DNA of 5,723 nucleotides from Xanthobacteraceae bacterium (lineage in GTDB: Bacteria > Pseudomonadota > Alphaproteobacteria > Rhizobiales > Xanthobacteraceae): NCBI GenBank assembly GCA_030043175.1, contig JASHYD010000837.1:1-5723 (forward strand). Direction: 5' to 3'. The notes under the pieces are model-generated. The model worked only from the letters and a program-made list of their open reading frames with translations, was not told the DNA's origin and searched no databases. The translations under genes and the position numbers were made by a program. Numbering within the stretch: position 1 is the stretch's first letter; the number at the start of each line of letters is the position of its first letter. This document shows positions 1-4,879 of the stretch, in pieces.

Positions 1-2
1 AT

Positions 3-158
3 CGGCAACTAATGGCAATGTTCGATTGGACGACGGCGAGTCAGGCCACGGTCTATACACAAGCGGCCGACCGGAAACGGCTTGCAGCACAGACGGCCCA
101 ATTGATGGTGGGGCACTTTGAGAACAGCGAATTGCCCCACCGAAAAATAACCAATTGA
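3..158 (+). pseudogene. Tyrosine recombinase (phage-type integrase), C-terminal fragment
   Basis: The open frame enters from the left edge and ends at TGA (156-158), giving 51 residues. It reads like the tail of a tyrosine site-specific recombinase. The segment MFDWTTASQATVYTQAADRK corresponds to the family's C-terminal box, in which a short helix is followed by the nucleophilic tyrosine. Here that is Tyr in VYT, codon 54-56. The ADRKRLA extension after the tyrosine is common in integrases of rhizobial genomic islands. In the family this tyrosine attacks the DNA backbone and forms a 3'-phosphotyrosyl link during integration or excision. The catalytic arginines and histidine would lie to the left, outside the window, so I cannot tell whether the gene is whole or truncated; it may be an intact gene cut by the window edge. 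I list it as a pseudogene/partial only because the visible part is incomplete. Family assignment is fairly secure; function of this copy is unknown. Confidence 0.72.
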
Positions 159-356
159 TTTACAAGATGAATTTATGCCACTGGCAGGAGTGAAGGGCGC
201 GCCATTCGCTAGCAAAATCAACACGGTGTAACCAAAATCGGTCCCTTGAGGACCCGCGAAAACAGCGGCTCTCCTTAAAAATTGTTACACTTTCTAGCCC
301 TCTTCTAGCCCCGCGTTCCGCACCCGCGGGCGCCGACTTAAAGCAGCCATGCGGCC
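159..356. other. Gene-free stretch after the integrase tail
   Basis: I see no convincing coding frame between the integrase stop and the end of the ABC-protein remnant. The stretch contains a short inverted repeat GGTCC-CTTGA-GGACC (240-254) without a T-run, and a direct repeat of TTCTAGCCC described separately. It may be flanking DNA of an integrative element, but nothing in it proves that. Confidence 0.4.
292..311. repeat. Direct repeat TTCTAGCCC x2, 11 bp apart
   Basis: TTCTAGCCC occurs at 292-300 and again at 303-311, an exact 9-base repeat with starts 11 bp apart, close to one helical turn. It lies about 135 bp after the integrase stop codon. Helically phased direct repeats near integrase genes can be arm-type binding sites for the integrase N-terminal domain. 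That role is inference. A chance tandem repeat is also possible. Confidence 0.4.
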
Positions 357-647
357 CTATTCGATCACCTCGTCGGCGAGCGCGAGCAGGTTCGGTGGAA
401 CGGGAAGGCTGAGTGCCTCGGCGGTCTTTACGTTGATGACCAACTCGAACTTAGTCGGCTGCTGTACTGGTAGATCGGCAGGTCTCGCGCCCTTGAGAAT
501 CTGCGCGACACAGAGGGAGCCGATTTGGCGACTGAGTGCCAAGAAATCGGCATTGTAGCTTATCAGGCCGCCGGCGCGCACAAACCCGCCGGTACGGTAT
601 ATGGCTGGAATGTTGTGGCGTGAGGTCATCTCTATAATTTTATGCCA
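357..647 (-). pseudogene. ABC transporter substrate-binding protein (PF04392-like), C-terminal fragment
   Basis: The last 94-96 residues of a 173-residue frame match the C-terminal lobe of the ABC_sub_bind family, annotated as tryptophan/tyrosine-type periplasmic substrate-binding proteins and very numerous in Bradyrhizobium. Recognisable pieces in order are KIIEMTSRHNIPAIY, GGLISYNADF, QILKGARPADLPVQQPTKFE, LVINVKTAEALSLPVPP and the terminal LLALADEVIE. The stop codon is at 357-359. Full-length proteins have about 320 to 340 residues with an N-terminal signal peptide. Here the N-terminal two thirds are gone and replaced in frame by a transposase piece, so there is no signal peptide and export is not expected. 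No permease or ATPase gene lies nearby. The reading frame has no stop or frameshift within the fragment, which suggests the truncation is fairly recent or that loss has been by rearrangement rather than point mutation. The family call is confident; functionality is very unlikely. Confidence 0.82.
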
Positions 648-878
648 TTGCCAAGGCGACCGCGCCGAGACCGGACGGTCGCGAATGCCCATGGTCCGGA
701 TGCGCCGGATGAAGGCAGCGCCATCCGCGCCGTCGCCGTCGCGGTCGCGGATCAAGTAGCGTGGAGGCTCGTCCCAGCCGCAGGCCTCGGTCAGCTGACG
801 GGCAAGCCATTCGGCATTGGGATGGGCTGGGAACGGCCCGGCCACGGCGGGCCAGATCAACTTGAGGAGATCGCCCAT
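645..878 (-). pseudogene. DDE integrase-core (rve-type) transposase, internal fragment
   Basis: Residues 1 to about 77 of the frame starting at 878 resemble the catalytic core of rhizobial integrase-core transposases. HPNAEWLARQLTEACGW is followed by PRYLIRDRDG, which carries one of the DDE aspartates, then FIRRIRTMGIRDRPVSARSPWQ. In intact relatives SPWQ continues as NGYAERLIGSIRRECLDH, which supplies the catalytic glutamate. Here the sequence switches to an ABC-protein tail right after SPWQ, so the glutamate and the C-terminus are missing. The first catalytic aspartate region and the helix-turn-helix upstream are also absent. The apparent ATG at 878 is probably fortuitous. The stretch DRDGDGADGAAF is slightly longer than the usual DRDGAYGDAF, suggesting additional small changes. 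This is a dead transposase piece. Confidence 0.78.
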
Positions 879-1259
879 GGCCGTGATTATCGATCGATTC
901 GCAGGCTATACAAGGTACAACCGCTGGCATGGTCGGCCGGCCCGCCGGCCCGCGACATGAGCGACCGCGCGGTACGGCGTAAGTCGTGCAGCGTCCAATT
1001 CGGTAGCGGCTCGGCTTCGGCGTCTTGCTTGCGCCAGCCCACCGGCGATCGGCAAGATTCTGGTACTGGGGGAAGTGATCCGGCTCTGCTCGTCCCGCTC
1101 TCGCTTAAGGCAAACGAGCTGCGGCAGAGTTGCCTGCTACTGGCCAGCCCACGAGGTGATCTGGATGCTCCGCTTCTGGCAAGGCTGTTGAAAGTTCCGC
1201 TGGTGGATGGAGTTGGGGGGCTCTCGATTGACTTGACTGATATGAATCGGCAGATCGGG
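879..1259. other. Unassigned stretch with a GC-rich inverted repeat
   Basis: No gene is recognised on either strand. A long plus-strand open frame runs through it (from 642 to 1337), but its first part is the antisense of the transposase remnant and its middle shows no family I know. The only structure noted is GGCCGGC-CC-GCCGGCC (935-950), a perfect 7-bp inverted repeat with a 2-base spacer. The part just before 1260 may be the left flank of the IS5-type element, since that transposase begins there, but I could not identify a terminal inverted repeat. Confidence 0.4.
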
Positions 1260-1337
1260 GTGCGTGGCTCTGACGAGCAGACTGCTTCGTTATTCAGTTA
1301 CGGGGACTGGGAAGCGTGCGTTCGGCGCTGCGACTGA
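1260..1337 (+). pseudogene. IS5-type transposase, N-terminal stub
   Basis: From a GTG at 1260 the frame reads VRGSDEQTASLFSYGDWEAC and then VRR before diverging to CD and a TGA stop at 1335-1337. This matches the start of rhizobial IS5-type (IS4 superfamily DDE) transposases, which begin MRGSD, then SLFSYVDLEARV, followed by HPLR. Only about 23 of the usual several hundred residues remain; none of the catalytic DDE region is present. Two changes from the usual motif, V to G in FSYGD and L to W in DWEA, suggest decay before or after truncation. The frame is open upstream to 642, but that extension is not homologous and the GTG fits the usual start of the family. The break point lies around 1330. 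Assignment rests on a short motif, so it is moderately sure. Confidence 0.62.
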
Positions 1338-1406
1338 GACGTGAGTTTTTAGGCACGCGGACCAGATGCCGCAAGGGCCAACGTAGAAGCGGCATCGACA
1401 ACTGTT

Positions 1407-1411
1407 GGGAG
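1407..1411 (+). promoter_or_regulatory. Ribosome binding site GGGAG
   Basis: GGGAG lies 7 bases upstream of the ATG at 1419, an ideal Shine-Dalgarno placement. It fixes the start of the 107-residue protein and supports it as a live gene. Confidence 0.6.
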
Positions 1412-1418
1412 CCGTCTC

Positions 1419-1742
1419 ATGAAAGGCAAATGGCGCATCGTCAAGATGCCGGACTATACCTCCGATTTCCCCGATATGGTCGAGCCTGCCTACATTCTCT
1501 TCAATGGCAAGGGCGGCGGCGAGTTCGCCTTCGGTGCCGTCACCGGTGCGATCCACGGAGCCGGTGATGGCGAGGCCATTGAGTTCAGCTGGGAGGGGAA
1601 CGACGAAATGGACGAGGCCGGTGGCGACGGATGGGCTGAGCTTCAGCCTGACGGCTCAATTAAAGGTCAAATCTGCTTCCATGGCGGGGAGGAAGCGAGC
1701 TTCACCGCGCGCTCTTGGAAAACTTCTTCGAAAGCCGGCTAG
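1419..1742 (+). CDS. Conserved small acidic protein of unknown function
   Basis: This gene encodes 107 residues and is one of only two intact genes in the window. I recognise it as a widespread family of short bacterial hypothetical proteins, without a known function. The family signature is visible in order: KGKWRI at the start, a WxMP-like MPDYTSDFPD, VEPAYILFNGKGGGEFAFGA around residues 21-40, IEFSWEGNDEMDEAGGDGWAEL at 54-75, and the closing DGSIKGQICFHGG and SFTARSW. Alternating short hydrophobic and Gly/Asp-rich segments suggest a compact all-beta fold. There is no signal peptide or membrane segment, so it is probably cytoplasmic. Residues 101-107 (KTSSKAG) extend past the usual end at about RPW or RSW. 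The ATG has a GGGAG site 7 bases upstream. No operon partner is visible: a dead transposase stub precedes it and a convergent IS630 remnant follows 13 bases after its stop. Gene reality is well supported by family conservation; role is unknown. Confidence 0.85.
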   Translation: MKGKWRIVKMPDYTSDFPDMVEPAYILFNGKGGGEFAFGAVTGAIHGAGDGEAIEFSWEGNDEMDEAGGDGWAELQPDGSIKGQICFHGGEEASFTARSWKTSSKAG

Positions 1743-1750
1743 TCGCCCGA

Positions 1751-1765
1751 TTCAATCAGATTGAA
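1751..1765. repeat. Perfect 15-base palindrome between convergent genes
   Basis: TTCAATC-A-GATTGAA is a perfect 7+1+7 palindrome spanning the stop codon of the IS630 transposase remnant, 8 bases after the stop of the 107-residue protein. It can form a 6-bp stem with a 3-base loop on either strand. There is no T-run, so it is not a classical intrinsic terminator. It may belong to the right end of the insertion sequence or act as a weak bidirectional transcript end. Confidence 0.4.
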
Positions 1766-2340
1766 GGGTAGAGGTGCCTGCGTTTGATCCGGGCGTCGGG
1801 CGTTGTGAAGTGCCAACTTGCCTTGATGTGTTTAGCATTTCTATCGCGCTCCCAGGCACCGATTTCCTCGATCAACGTTTGCTTGTCGGGGATGCGGCGG
1901 TCGAGGCATTGTGAGGTGAGGACGCCGAGTTCGGATTCGGCGAGATCAAGCCAACTGCCGTGCTTGGGGGTGTAGTGCCATTCGAAACGCTCGACCAGGC
2001 GGCGAGCCTCGACGGCCGGGAACGCTTCGTAAAGCGAGGCCTTGCAGTGGATGTTTAGATTATCGTGGACGAGCACGATGATCTTTGCGTCGGCAAAATG
2101 GATGTCGGCCAAGTCCTTCAGGACCTGGGCATAGTCGGCCGCGGTATGGCGATCGGTAACTTTGACGTGGCGCCAGCCTTCGAGCGGCGCGAACAACATG
2201 AAAAGATTGGCAGTGCCATTGCGTTCGTACTCGTAATCATGACGGGCCGGGCGACCCGGTTTCATCGGCACGGGAATGCGGATCTCGGCGATAAGTTGCT
2301 TCGAGCTCTCGTCGAGGCAAACCAGCGGCCGCTCAGGATC
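1756..2340 (-). pseudogene. IS630-family transposase, N-terminally truncated
   Basis: The frame encodes the DDE_3-type catalytic domain of an IS630-family (Tc1/mariner-like) transposase. In order it shows DPERPLVCLDESSKQL (first catalytic Asp at 2311-2313), RPARHDYEYERNG, LFAPLEGWRHVKVTDRHTA, VLVHDNLNIH (second Asp at 2062-2064), WHYTPKHGSWLDLAESELG (the final catalytic acid, Glu in AESE near 1936-1938) and the terminal IKRRHLYPSI. All three catalytic acids are therefore present. The N-terminal helix-turn-helix DNA-binding half, about 150 residues, is missing: homology fades just upstream of DPERPL, while the frame stays open to a stop at 2473-2475. No start codon with a ribosome binding site can be assigned; the GTG and ATG near 2260-2271 lie inside the domain. 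Without the DNA-binding half, transposition by this copy is not expected. Family call is strong. Confidence 0.88.
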
Positions 2341-2701
2341 GCTCTGTCGTGACGTATGCAGAACGGGCCGCGTGCTTCCCTGCCAGTCTTGAGGGGCTGC
2401 AGCACCAGTATGTTCGAGTTTGAGATTCCGACAGGGACCACGGATCCTGCTTACCCCAATCTCGGCGCAGCATTAGACCGGCGATGCGCGTCTTCTTTAT
2501 CGCAGAGCGGTACGGCTGTCCGTTCGTCGAGCAGCGGAATCCAGTTTTCCTCTTGCGCCTCGCACTATCGGCCGAAGAGCGCCCGAACTCTGTTCGGGTG
2601 GTGAGTCCGCTGCGCTGCCAACAGCAAACAGCGCGCGCACCGGCAAAGACAGCCCCGAAAGCAGCGGTGACCTAGGGCTGTCGCGATGGATTATCCGCGT
2701 A
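2341..2701. other. Unassigned stretch between IS630 remnant and methyltransferase
   Basis: Neither strand shows a recognisable gene. Short open frames exist on both strands, but their translations are rich in Arg, Ser and Ala and match no family I know. The left part continues the minus-strand frame of the IS630 remnant as unrelated sequence up to 2475. The right part follows the methyltransferase stop, and no hairpin with a T-run is seen there. Confidence 0.4.
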
Positions 2702-3406
2702 TCAAGCTGGTCTACTCGCAAACAACAGCGTCGGAGGTTTTCCGACCGGGTGAGCATGGTCGAAAACGATCCACGCATGATGGTGCTGCGACATGTTGGT
2801 GGCCTCGCCCCTATCAAACCATTGGATTCGATGAGTCAGGGCTATCACTGCAGCCAATGGACCAGCCGATATCAGGGCAGCCGCCCGCCGTCCCGCGACC
2901 CATTGGAAACGCACCAACAGCGCCAGCTGCCCTTGCACAGTTTCGGTCAAGCGCAGCGCATGATCCACGAAGCGCAGCATTGCGATGGCGGACTTCTCCT
3001 GGCCTATGCGCGATGGTCCGCTGCCGCCATAGGGTGGATTCGTTACGAGGGCTCGGCAGCCATCGGGCACAACTTGGCACGACAGGAAGTTTATTCCAGG
3101 CGTGCCAAAGCCGTGATCAGTGATGTCCGTGGACGTTACGCCGTAGCCGTGGCGTTGCAGCACGGCCGTGATGGCTCCGGTACCGCAGCATGGTTCCCAC
3201 ACTCGTCCTCGAAGCTGCACGTGACGAAGCAACGCCTCGGTGACCCAATCGGGCGTCGCATATAGGTCGTGGACTTCACGATCATAGCCGGAGACATGGA
3301 TAGGGCGGCTGGTTTTGCCCCGGAAAATTAGAGCAGGGTCGGCTGTACCGGCCTCCGACACCTCGCTTAACGCAAACAGGTCACGCATGGTTTTGGCTGG
3401 CTTCAT
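2702..3406 (-). CDS. Class I SAM-dependent methyltransferase, probable orphan DNA adenine methyltransferase
   Basis: This intact 234-residue frame carries the ordered motifs of amino-methyltransferases. YATPDWVTEALL (residues 49-60) resembles motif X, WEPCCGTGAI (70-79) is the SAM-binding motif I, STDITD (92-97) carries the acidic motif II residue, and VTNPPYGG (121-128) is the catalytic NPPY motif IV, typical of enzymes that methylate an exocyclic amino group such as adenine N6. The C-terminal part (FVDHALRLTETVQGQLALLVRF, LTHRIQWFD, HAWIVFD, PPTLLF) matches compact methyltransferases of phages and integrative elements. No separate target-recognition domain is seen, and no restriction gene lies nearby, so it is probably an orphan. 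An in-frame TAA at 3413-3415, two codons before the ATG, limits the start to 3404-3406 or an internal ATG at codon 7. No clear Shine-Dalgarno site is visible. DNA as substrate is inferred from the motif; an RNA or protein substrate cannot be excluded. Confidence 0.85.
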   Translation of the reverse strand: MKPAKTMRDLFALSEVSEAGTADPALIFRGKTSRPIHVSGYDREVHDLYATPDWVTEALLRHVQLRGRVWEPCCGTGAITAVLQRHGYGVTSTDITDHGFGTPGINFLSCQVVPDGCRALVTNPPYGGSGPSRIGQEKSAIAMLRFVDHALRLTETVQGQLALLVRFQWVAGRRAAALISAGPLAAVIALTHRIQWFDRGEATNMSQHHHAWIVFDHAHPVGKPPTLLFASRPA

Positions 3407-3599
3407 CGAAATTTACCGGTGCTCGTCATGGCCGAGCCATCGCGCTGCAACTGGCGCGCCGGCCACGGCTGTCCTCGTAAATCGCTACCAGTAATGAGTT
3501 GGGATCGCCCCAGCACAATTGCATAATCCACTGAAAAAATCGTTCCACGAATCTCATCACAGATAGGGGTCGCTGGCGACGGGTCCGATCCCGGTCAGA

Positions 3600-3621
3600 A
3601 AGTGGGACCGGAAGTGGGGCC
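3600..3621. repeat. Direct repeat AAGTGGG(A/G)CC x2, 12 bp apart
   Basis: AAGTGGGACC (3600-3609) and AAGTGGGGCC (3612-3621) differ by one base and start 12 bp apart. They sit about 25 bp before the start codon of the integrase remnant. Position and phasing fit arm-type sites for a DUF4102-like integrase or an autoregulatory site. The role is inferred. Confidence 0.45.
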
Positions 3622-3646
3622 GAAATATTAGGCGGAGACTTGGAAC

Positions 3647-3993
3647 ATGGCGCGGCGGACACTTAACAGATTGAGCGCGAAGGAAGCCGAGACGCTAAAA
3701 AAACGCCGGGACGCCATTCCGATGGTGGAGGTCTTTAGCTGTCCATCGATGGCGACGGCCGGCGGCGCTGGGTGTTCTTGTATGTGCGCCGGGGACGGCG
3801 TGTCGAGCTTGATCTGGGCGGCGGCCGCGAGATGGCGCTGGCTTCGGCACGCACCCAAGCGACGGGGCTGAGAGGCATGCTGGCGAATGGCGGAGACCCT
3901 AAGGCAACTCGTGCGAGGGACGATTCGGTTCCAACGTTTGGTGAATGCGCCAATGCTTATGTCAAGGACATGCATCCTTGCCGGGCCCTATGA
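3647..3993 (+). pseudogene. DUF4102-type tyrosine integrase, N-terminal part, frameshifted
   Basis: The ATG at 3647 begins MARRTLNRLSAKEAETLKK, the start of integrases of genomic islands with an N-terminal arm-binding DUF4102 (PF13356) domain. After an A7 run (3697-3703) the correct frame shifts by one base. The other frame then reads TPGRHSDGGGL, a TAG stop at 3736-3738 where the family has Tyr, LSIDGDGRRRWVFLYVRRG, VELDLGGGREMALASAR, NGGDPKATRA and PTFGECANAYVKDMHP, before a stop at 3991-3993. One extra A in the run would restore LKKTPGRH, so a one-base deletion is the simplest explanation. The last recognised part is the beginning of the SAM-like core-binding domain; the whole catalytic domain is absent. 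GGCGGAG lies about 10 bases upstream of the ATG. Two independent lesions plus truncation make it a clear pseudogene. It cannot be joined to the integrase tail at the left edge without a rearrangement. Confidence 0.83.
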
Positions 3994-4116
3994 GGCGTCA
4001 AGGGGCGGTCAGCTATGTGCGGTGGGCGAGCTTGACAGTTGGGAAATCGCCCGCAACCTATTGAAACTTCAAGGCCGCTTTTGCCCTCGGTTGGGAAAAA
4101 ATTACAGCTAATTCAA
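3994..4116. other. Short unassigned stretch between integrase stub and tRNA fragment
   Basis: The integrase homology ends at about 3980 and a tRNA-like segment starts at 4117. Nothing between them is recognised. One plus-strand frame contains FKAAFALGWEKITANS, which looks like an amphipathic helix from a real protein, but it is too short to assign and is closed by stops upstream. Confidence 0.3.
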
Positions 4117-4171
4117 CGCGGGACTGCGGACTCTGACCTCGTTAATCTTGGTTCGAATCCAGGTCCCGTAA
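4117..4171 (+). other. Degenerate tRNA-Gln(CTG)-like fragment lacking the D-arm; probable attachment scar
   Basis: The segment folds as a tRNA 3' portion. The anticodon arm is GCGGA-CTCTGAC-CTCGT (4126-4142), with anticodon CTG at 4133-4135, one A-C mismatch and wobble pairs. The variable loop is TAAT. The T-arm CTTGG-TTCGAAT-CCAGG (4147-4163) is intact with one G-T pair, and the acceptor strand is TCCCGTA (4164-4170) plus A. Upstream, CGCGGGA (4117-4123) could pair with TCCCGTA at five or six positions, but only two bases separate it from the anticodon arm, so no D-arm exists. No CCA follows. The anticodon-loop sequence GGACTCTGAC is typical of bacterial tRNA-Gln(CTG). It cannot be a normal functional tRNA. 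Tyrosine integrases often use tRNA 3' ends as attachment sites and duplicate that end, so a decayed att site is the likeliest origin, given the integrase stub just upstream. Confidence 0.62.
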
Positions 4172-4230
4172 GGTCAAAACATTAAAACGGCTGATAGGAC
4201 GATCAGTTGTGCACGGCCAGCATAGGGGCG

Positions 4231-4245
4231 CCGGAAGCGTTCCGG
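4231..4245. repeat. Inverted repeat CCGGAA-GCG-TTCCGG upstream of the transposase head
   Basis: A perfect 6-bp inverted repeat with a 3-base loop lies 27 bases before the ATG at 4272. It may belong to the insertion-sequence end or form a hairpin in the leader. No function is demonstrated. Confidence 0.35.
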
Positions 4246-4271
4246 TACGGGGATCGCGCAAAGGGGGCGTT

Positions 4272-4526
4272 ATGGATTAGGCGCGCATCCTGGCCTACGT
4301 CACAGGGACGGTGGGTCAAGAGCTGCTGGCCCGGAACGAATATCTGGCCACCGAAAACCGCATCCTGAAAGACCAGCTGAAAAGCCGACTGATGCTCTCG
4401 GACGAGCGACCCACGCTCGGCGAGATTGATTATCGCCTGGGTCGTAAGGTTCTCGCCGAGGTGGCCATACGCCCCAAGTGTGGAGGTGAGTTGTCTCGGC
4501 GACACCGACCTCATTCTGAAACCTAA
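4272..4526 (+). pseudogene. Integrase-core transposase, N-terminal fragment with stop at codon 3
   Basis: From ATG 4272 the frame reads MD, TAG, then ARILAYVTGTVGQELLARNE, YLATENRILKDQLKSRLMLS, and DERPTLGEIDYRLGRKVLAEVA. This matches the N-terminus of a rhizobial integrase-core transposase family that begins MD-W-ARILAYVTGTV and continues with a coiled, Leu-rich NEYLAAENRILKAQLKGRL segment. The third codon TAG (4278-4280) sits where Trp (TGG) is usual, so a single G-to-A change explains it. Homology stops at about 4466, after LAEVA; the following residues IRPKCGGELSRR do not fit the expected PDTILAWYR continuation, and the frame closes at 4524-4526. The rve catalytic domain is absent. A strong AAGGGGG lies 4 bases before the ATG. 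The fragment belongs to a different transposase family from the piece at 645-878, judging by their usual contexts. Confidence 0.76.
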
Positions 4527-4750
4527 CCCATTGATCGGAAAGGGGCGTAATCTCGCGGAGTTTTCAGAATGGTCATTGAAATCACAGCAGAATCGAGGGA
4601 CGCAGCGTCGTCGGCGGACGGCTCAACCAAGGCGTTGCTGCTGCCGAAAATCGATGCCAATCGAGGCCGGGAGCGAGACACTCGACATGTCGTTTGCTCT
4701 GACGGCGATGGGAAAGATTGCCCCGTGGAATCGCTGGCCTTCATTCTGAC
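4467..4750. other. Unassigned stretch between transposase head and tRNA fragment
   Basis: After the transposase homology ends there is no recognised gene on either strand. Open frames on both strands are short and mutually antisense. The stretch ends exactly where a tRNA anticodon stem begins (4751), suggesting a junction between element DNA and the tRNA-derived segment. Confidence 0.35.
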
Positions 4751-4800
4751 AGCGGCTCATAACCGCTTGGTTCCAGGTTCGAGTCCTGGCGGGCCCACTA
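4751..4800 (+). other. tRNA(CAT) 3' portion; probable att site
   Basis: This is a clean 3' half of a tRNA with anticodon CAT. Anticodon arm AGCGG-CTCATAA-CCGCT (4751-4767) pairs perfectly, with CAT at 4758-4760. The variable loop is TGGTT. T-arm CCAGG-TTCGAGT-CCTGG (4773-4789) pairs perfectly. The acceptor strand is CGGGCCC (4790-4796), then discriminator A and CTA, one base away from an encoded CCA. The bases before 4751 show no D-arm and no GGGCCCG acceptor partner, so it is not a tRNA gene. CAT can be elongator Met or Ile with a modified wobble base; which one cannot be decided here. The undamaged helices and a left boundary exactly at the anticodon stem are what is expected of a duplicated 3' tRNA end at the far end of an integrated element (attR or attL). 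The downstream TTAAAATCAACGGCTTA also resembles flanks seen beside integrase-used tRNA ends. Confidence 0.78.
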
Positions 4801-4859
4801 CTTTAAAATCAACGGCTTAATCGGAATTGAGGCCAGAGAGGATGAATCAAAAAGCTTTA

Positions 4860-4879
4860 TGGCTACATTGGTGGCTACA
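4860..4879. repeat. Direct repeat TGGCTACA x2, 12 bp apart
   Basis: TGGCTACA occurs at 4860-4867 and 4872-4879, exact copies 12 bp apart, about 60 bp after the tRNA(CAT) end. The spacing equals that of the repeat before the integrase remnant. They fit arm-type integrase sites beside an attachment core. This is inferred from position and phasing. Confidence 0.5.

Noticed and set aside
642..1337. Long plus-strand open frame of 231 codons
   Set aside because: Its first part is antisense to the transposase remnant and its middle is not protein-like. Only the last 25 codons from the GTG at 1260 match a known family, so I report just those.
2686..3265. Plus-strand open frames of 145 and 171 codons
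   Set aside because: They are antisense to the methyltransferase, whose ordered motifs are convincing; their own translations match nothing.
3426..3662. Minus-strand open frame of 78 codons upstream of the methyltransferase
   Set aside because: No family signature or ribosome binding site; it overlaps the control region and start of the integrase remnant on the other strand.
3628..3975. Minus-strand open frames opposite the integrase remnant
   Set aside because: They are shadows; the plus strand carries recognisable DUF4102 integrase text in two frames.
4117..4171. A functional tRNA-Gln gene
   Set aside because: There is no D-arm, the anticodon stem has a mismatch and no CCA follows.
4569..4820. 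Plus-strand 83-codon frame ending in HNRLVPGSSPGGPT
   Set aside because: That ending is simply the translated tRNA(CAT) 3' portion, so the frame is not a gene there.
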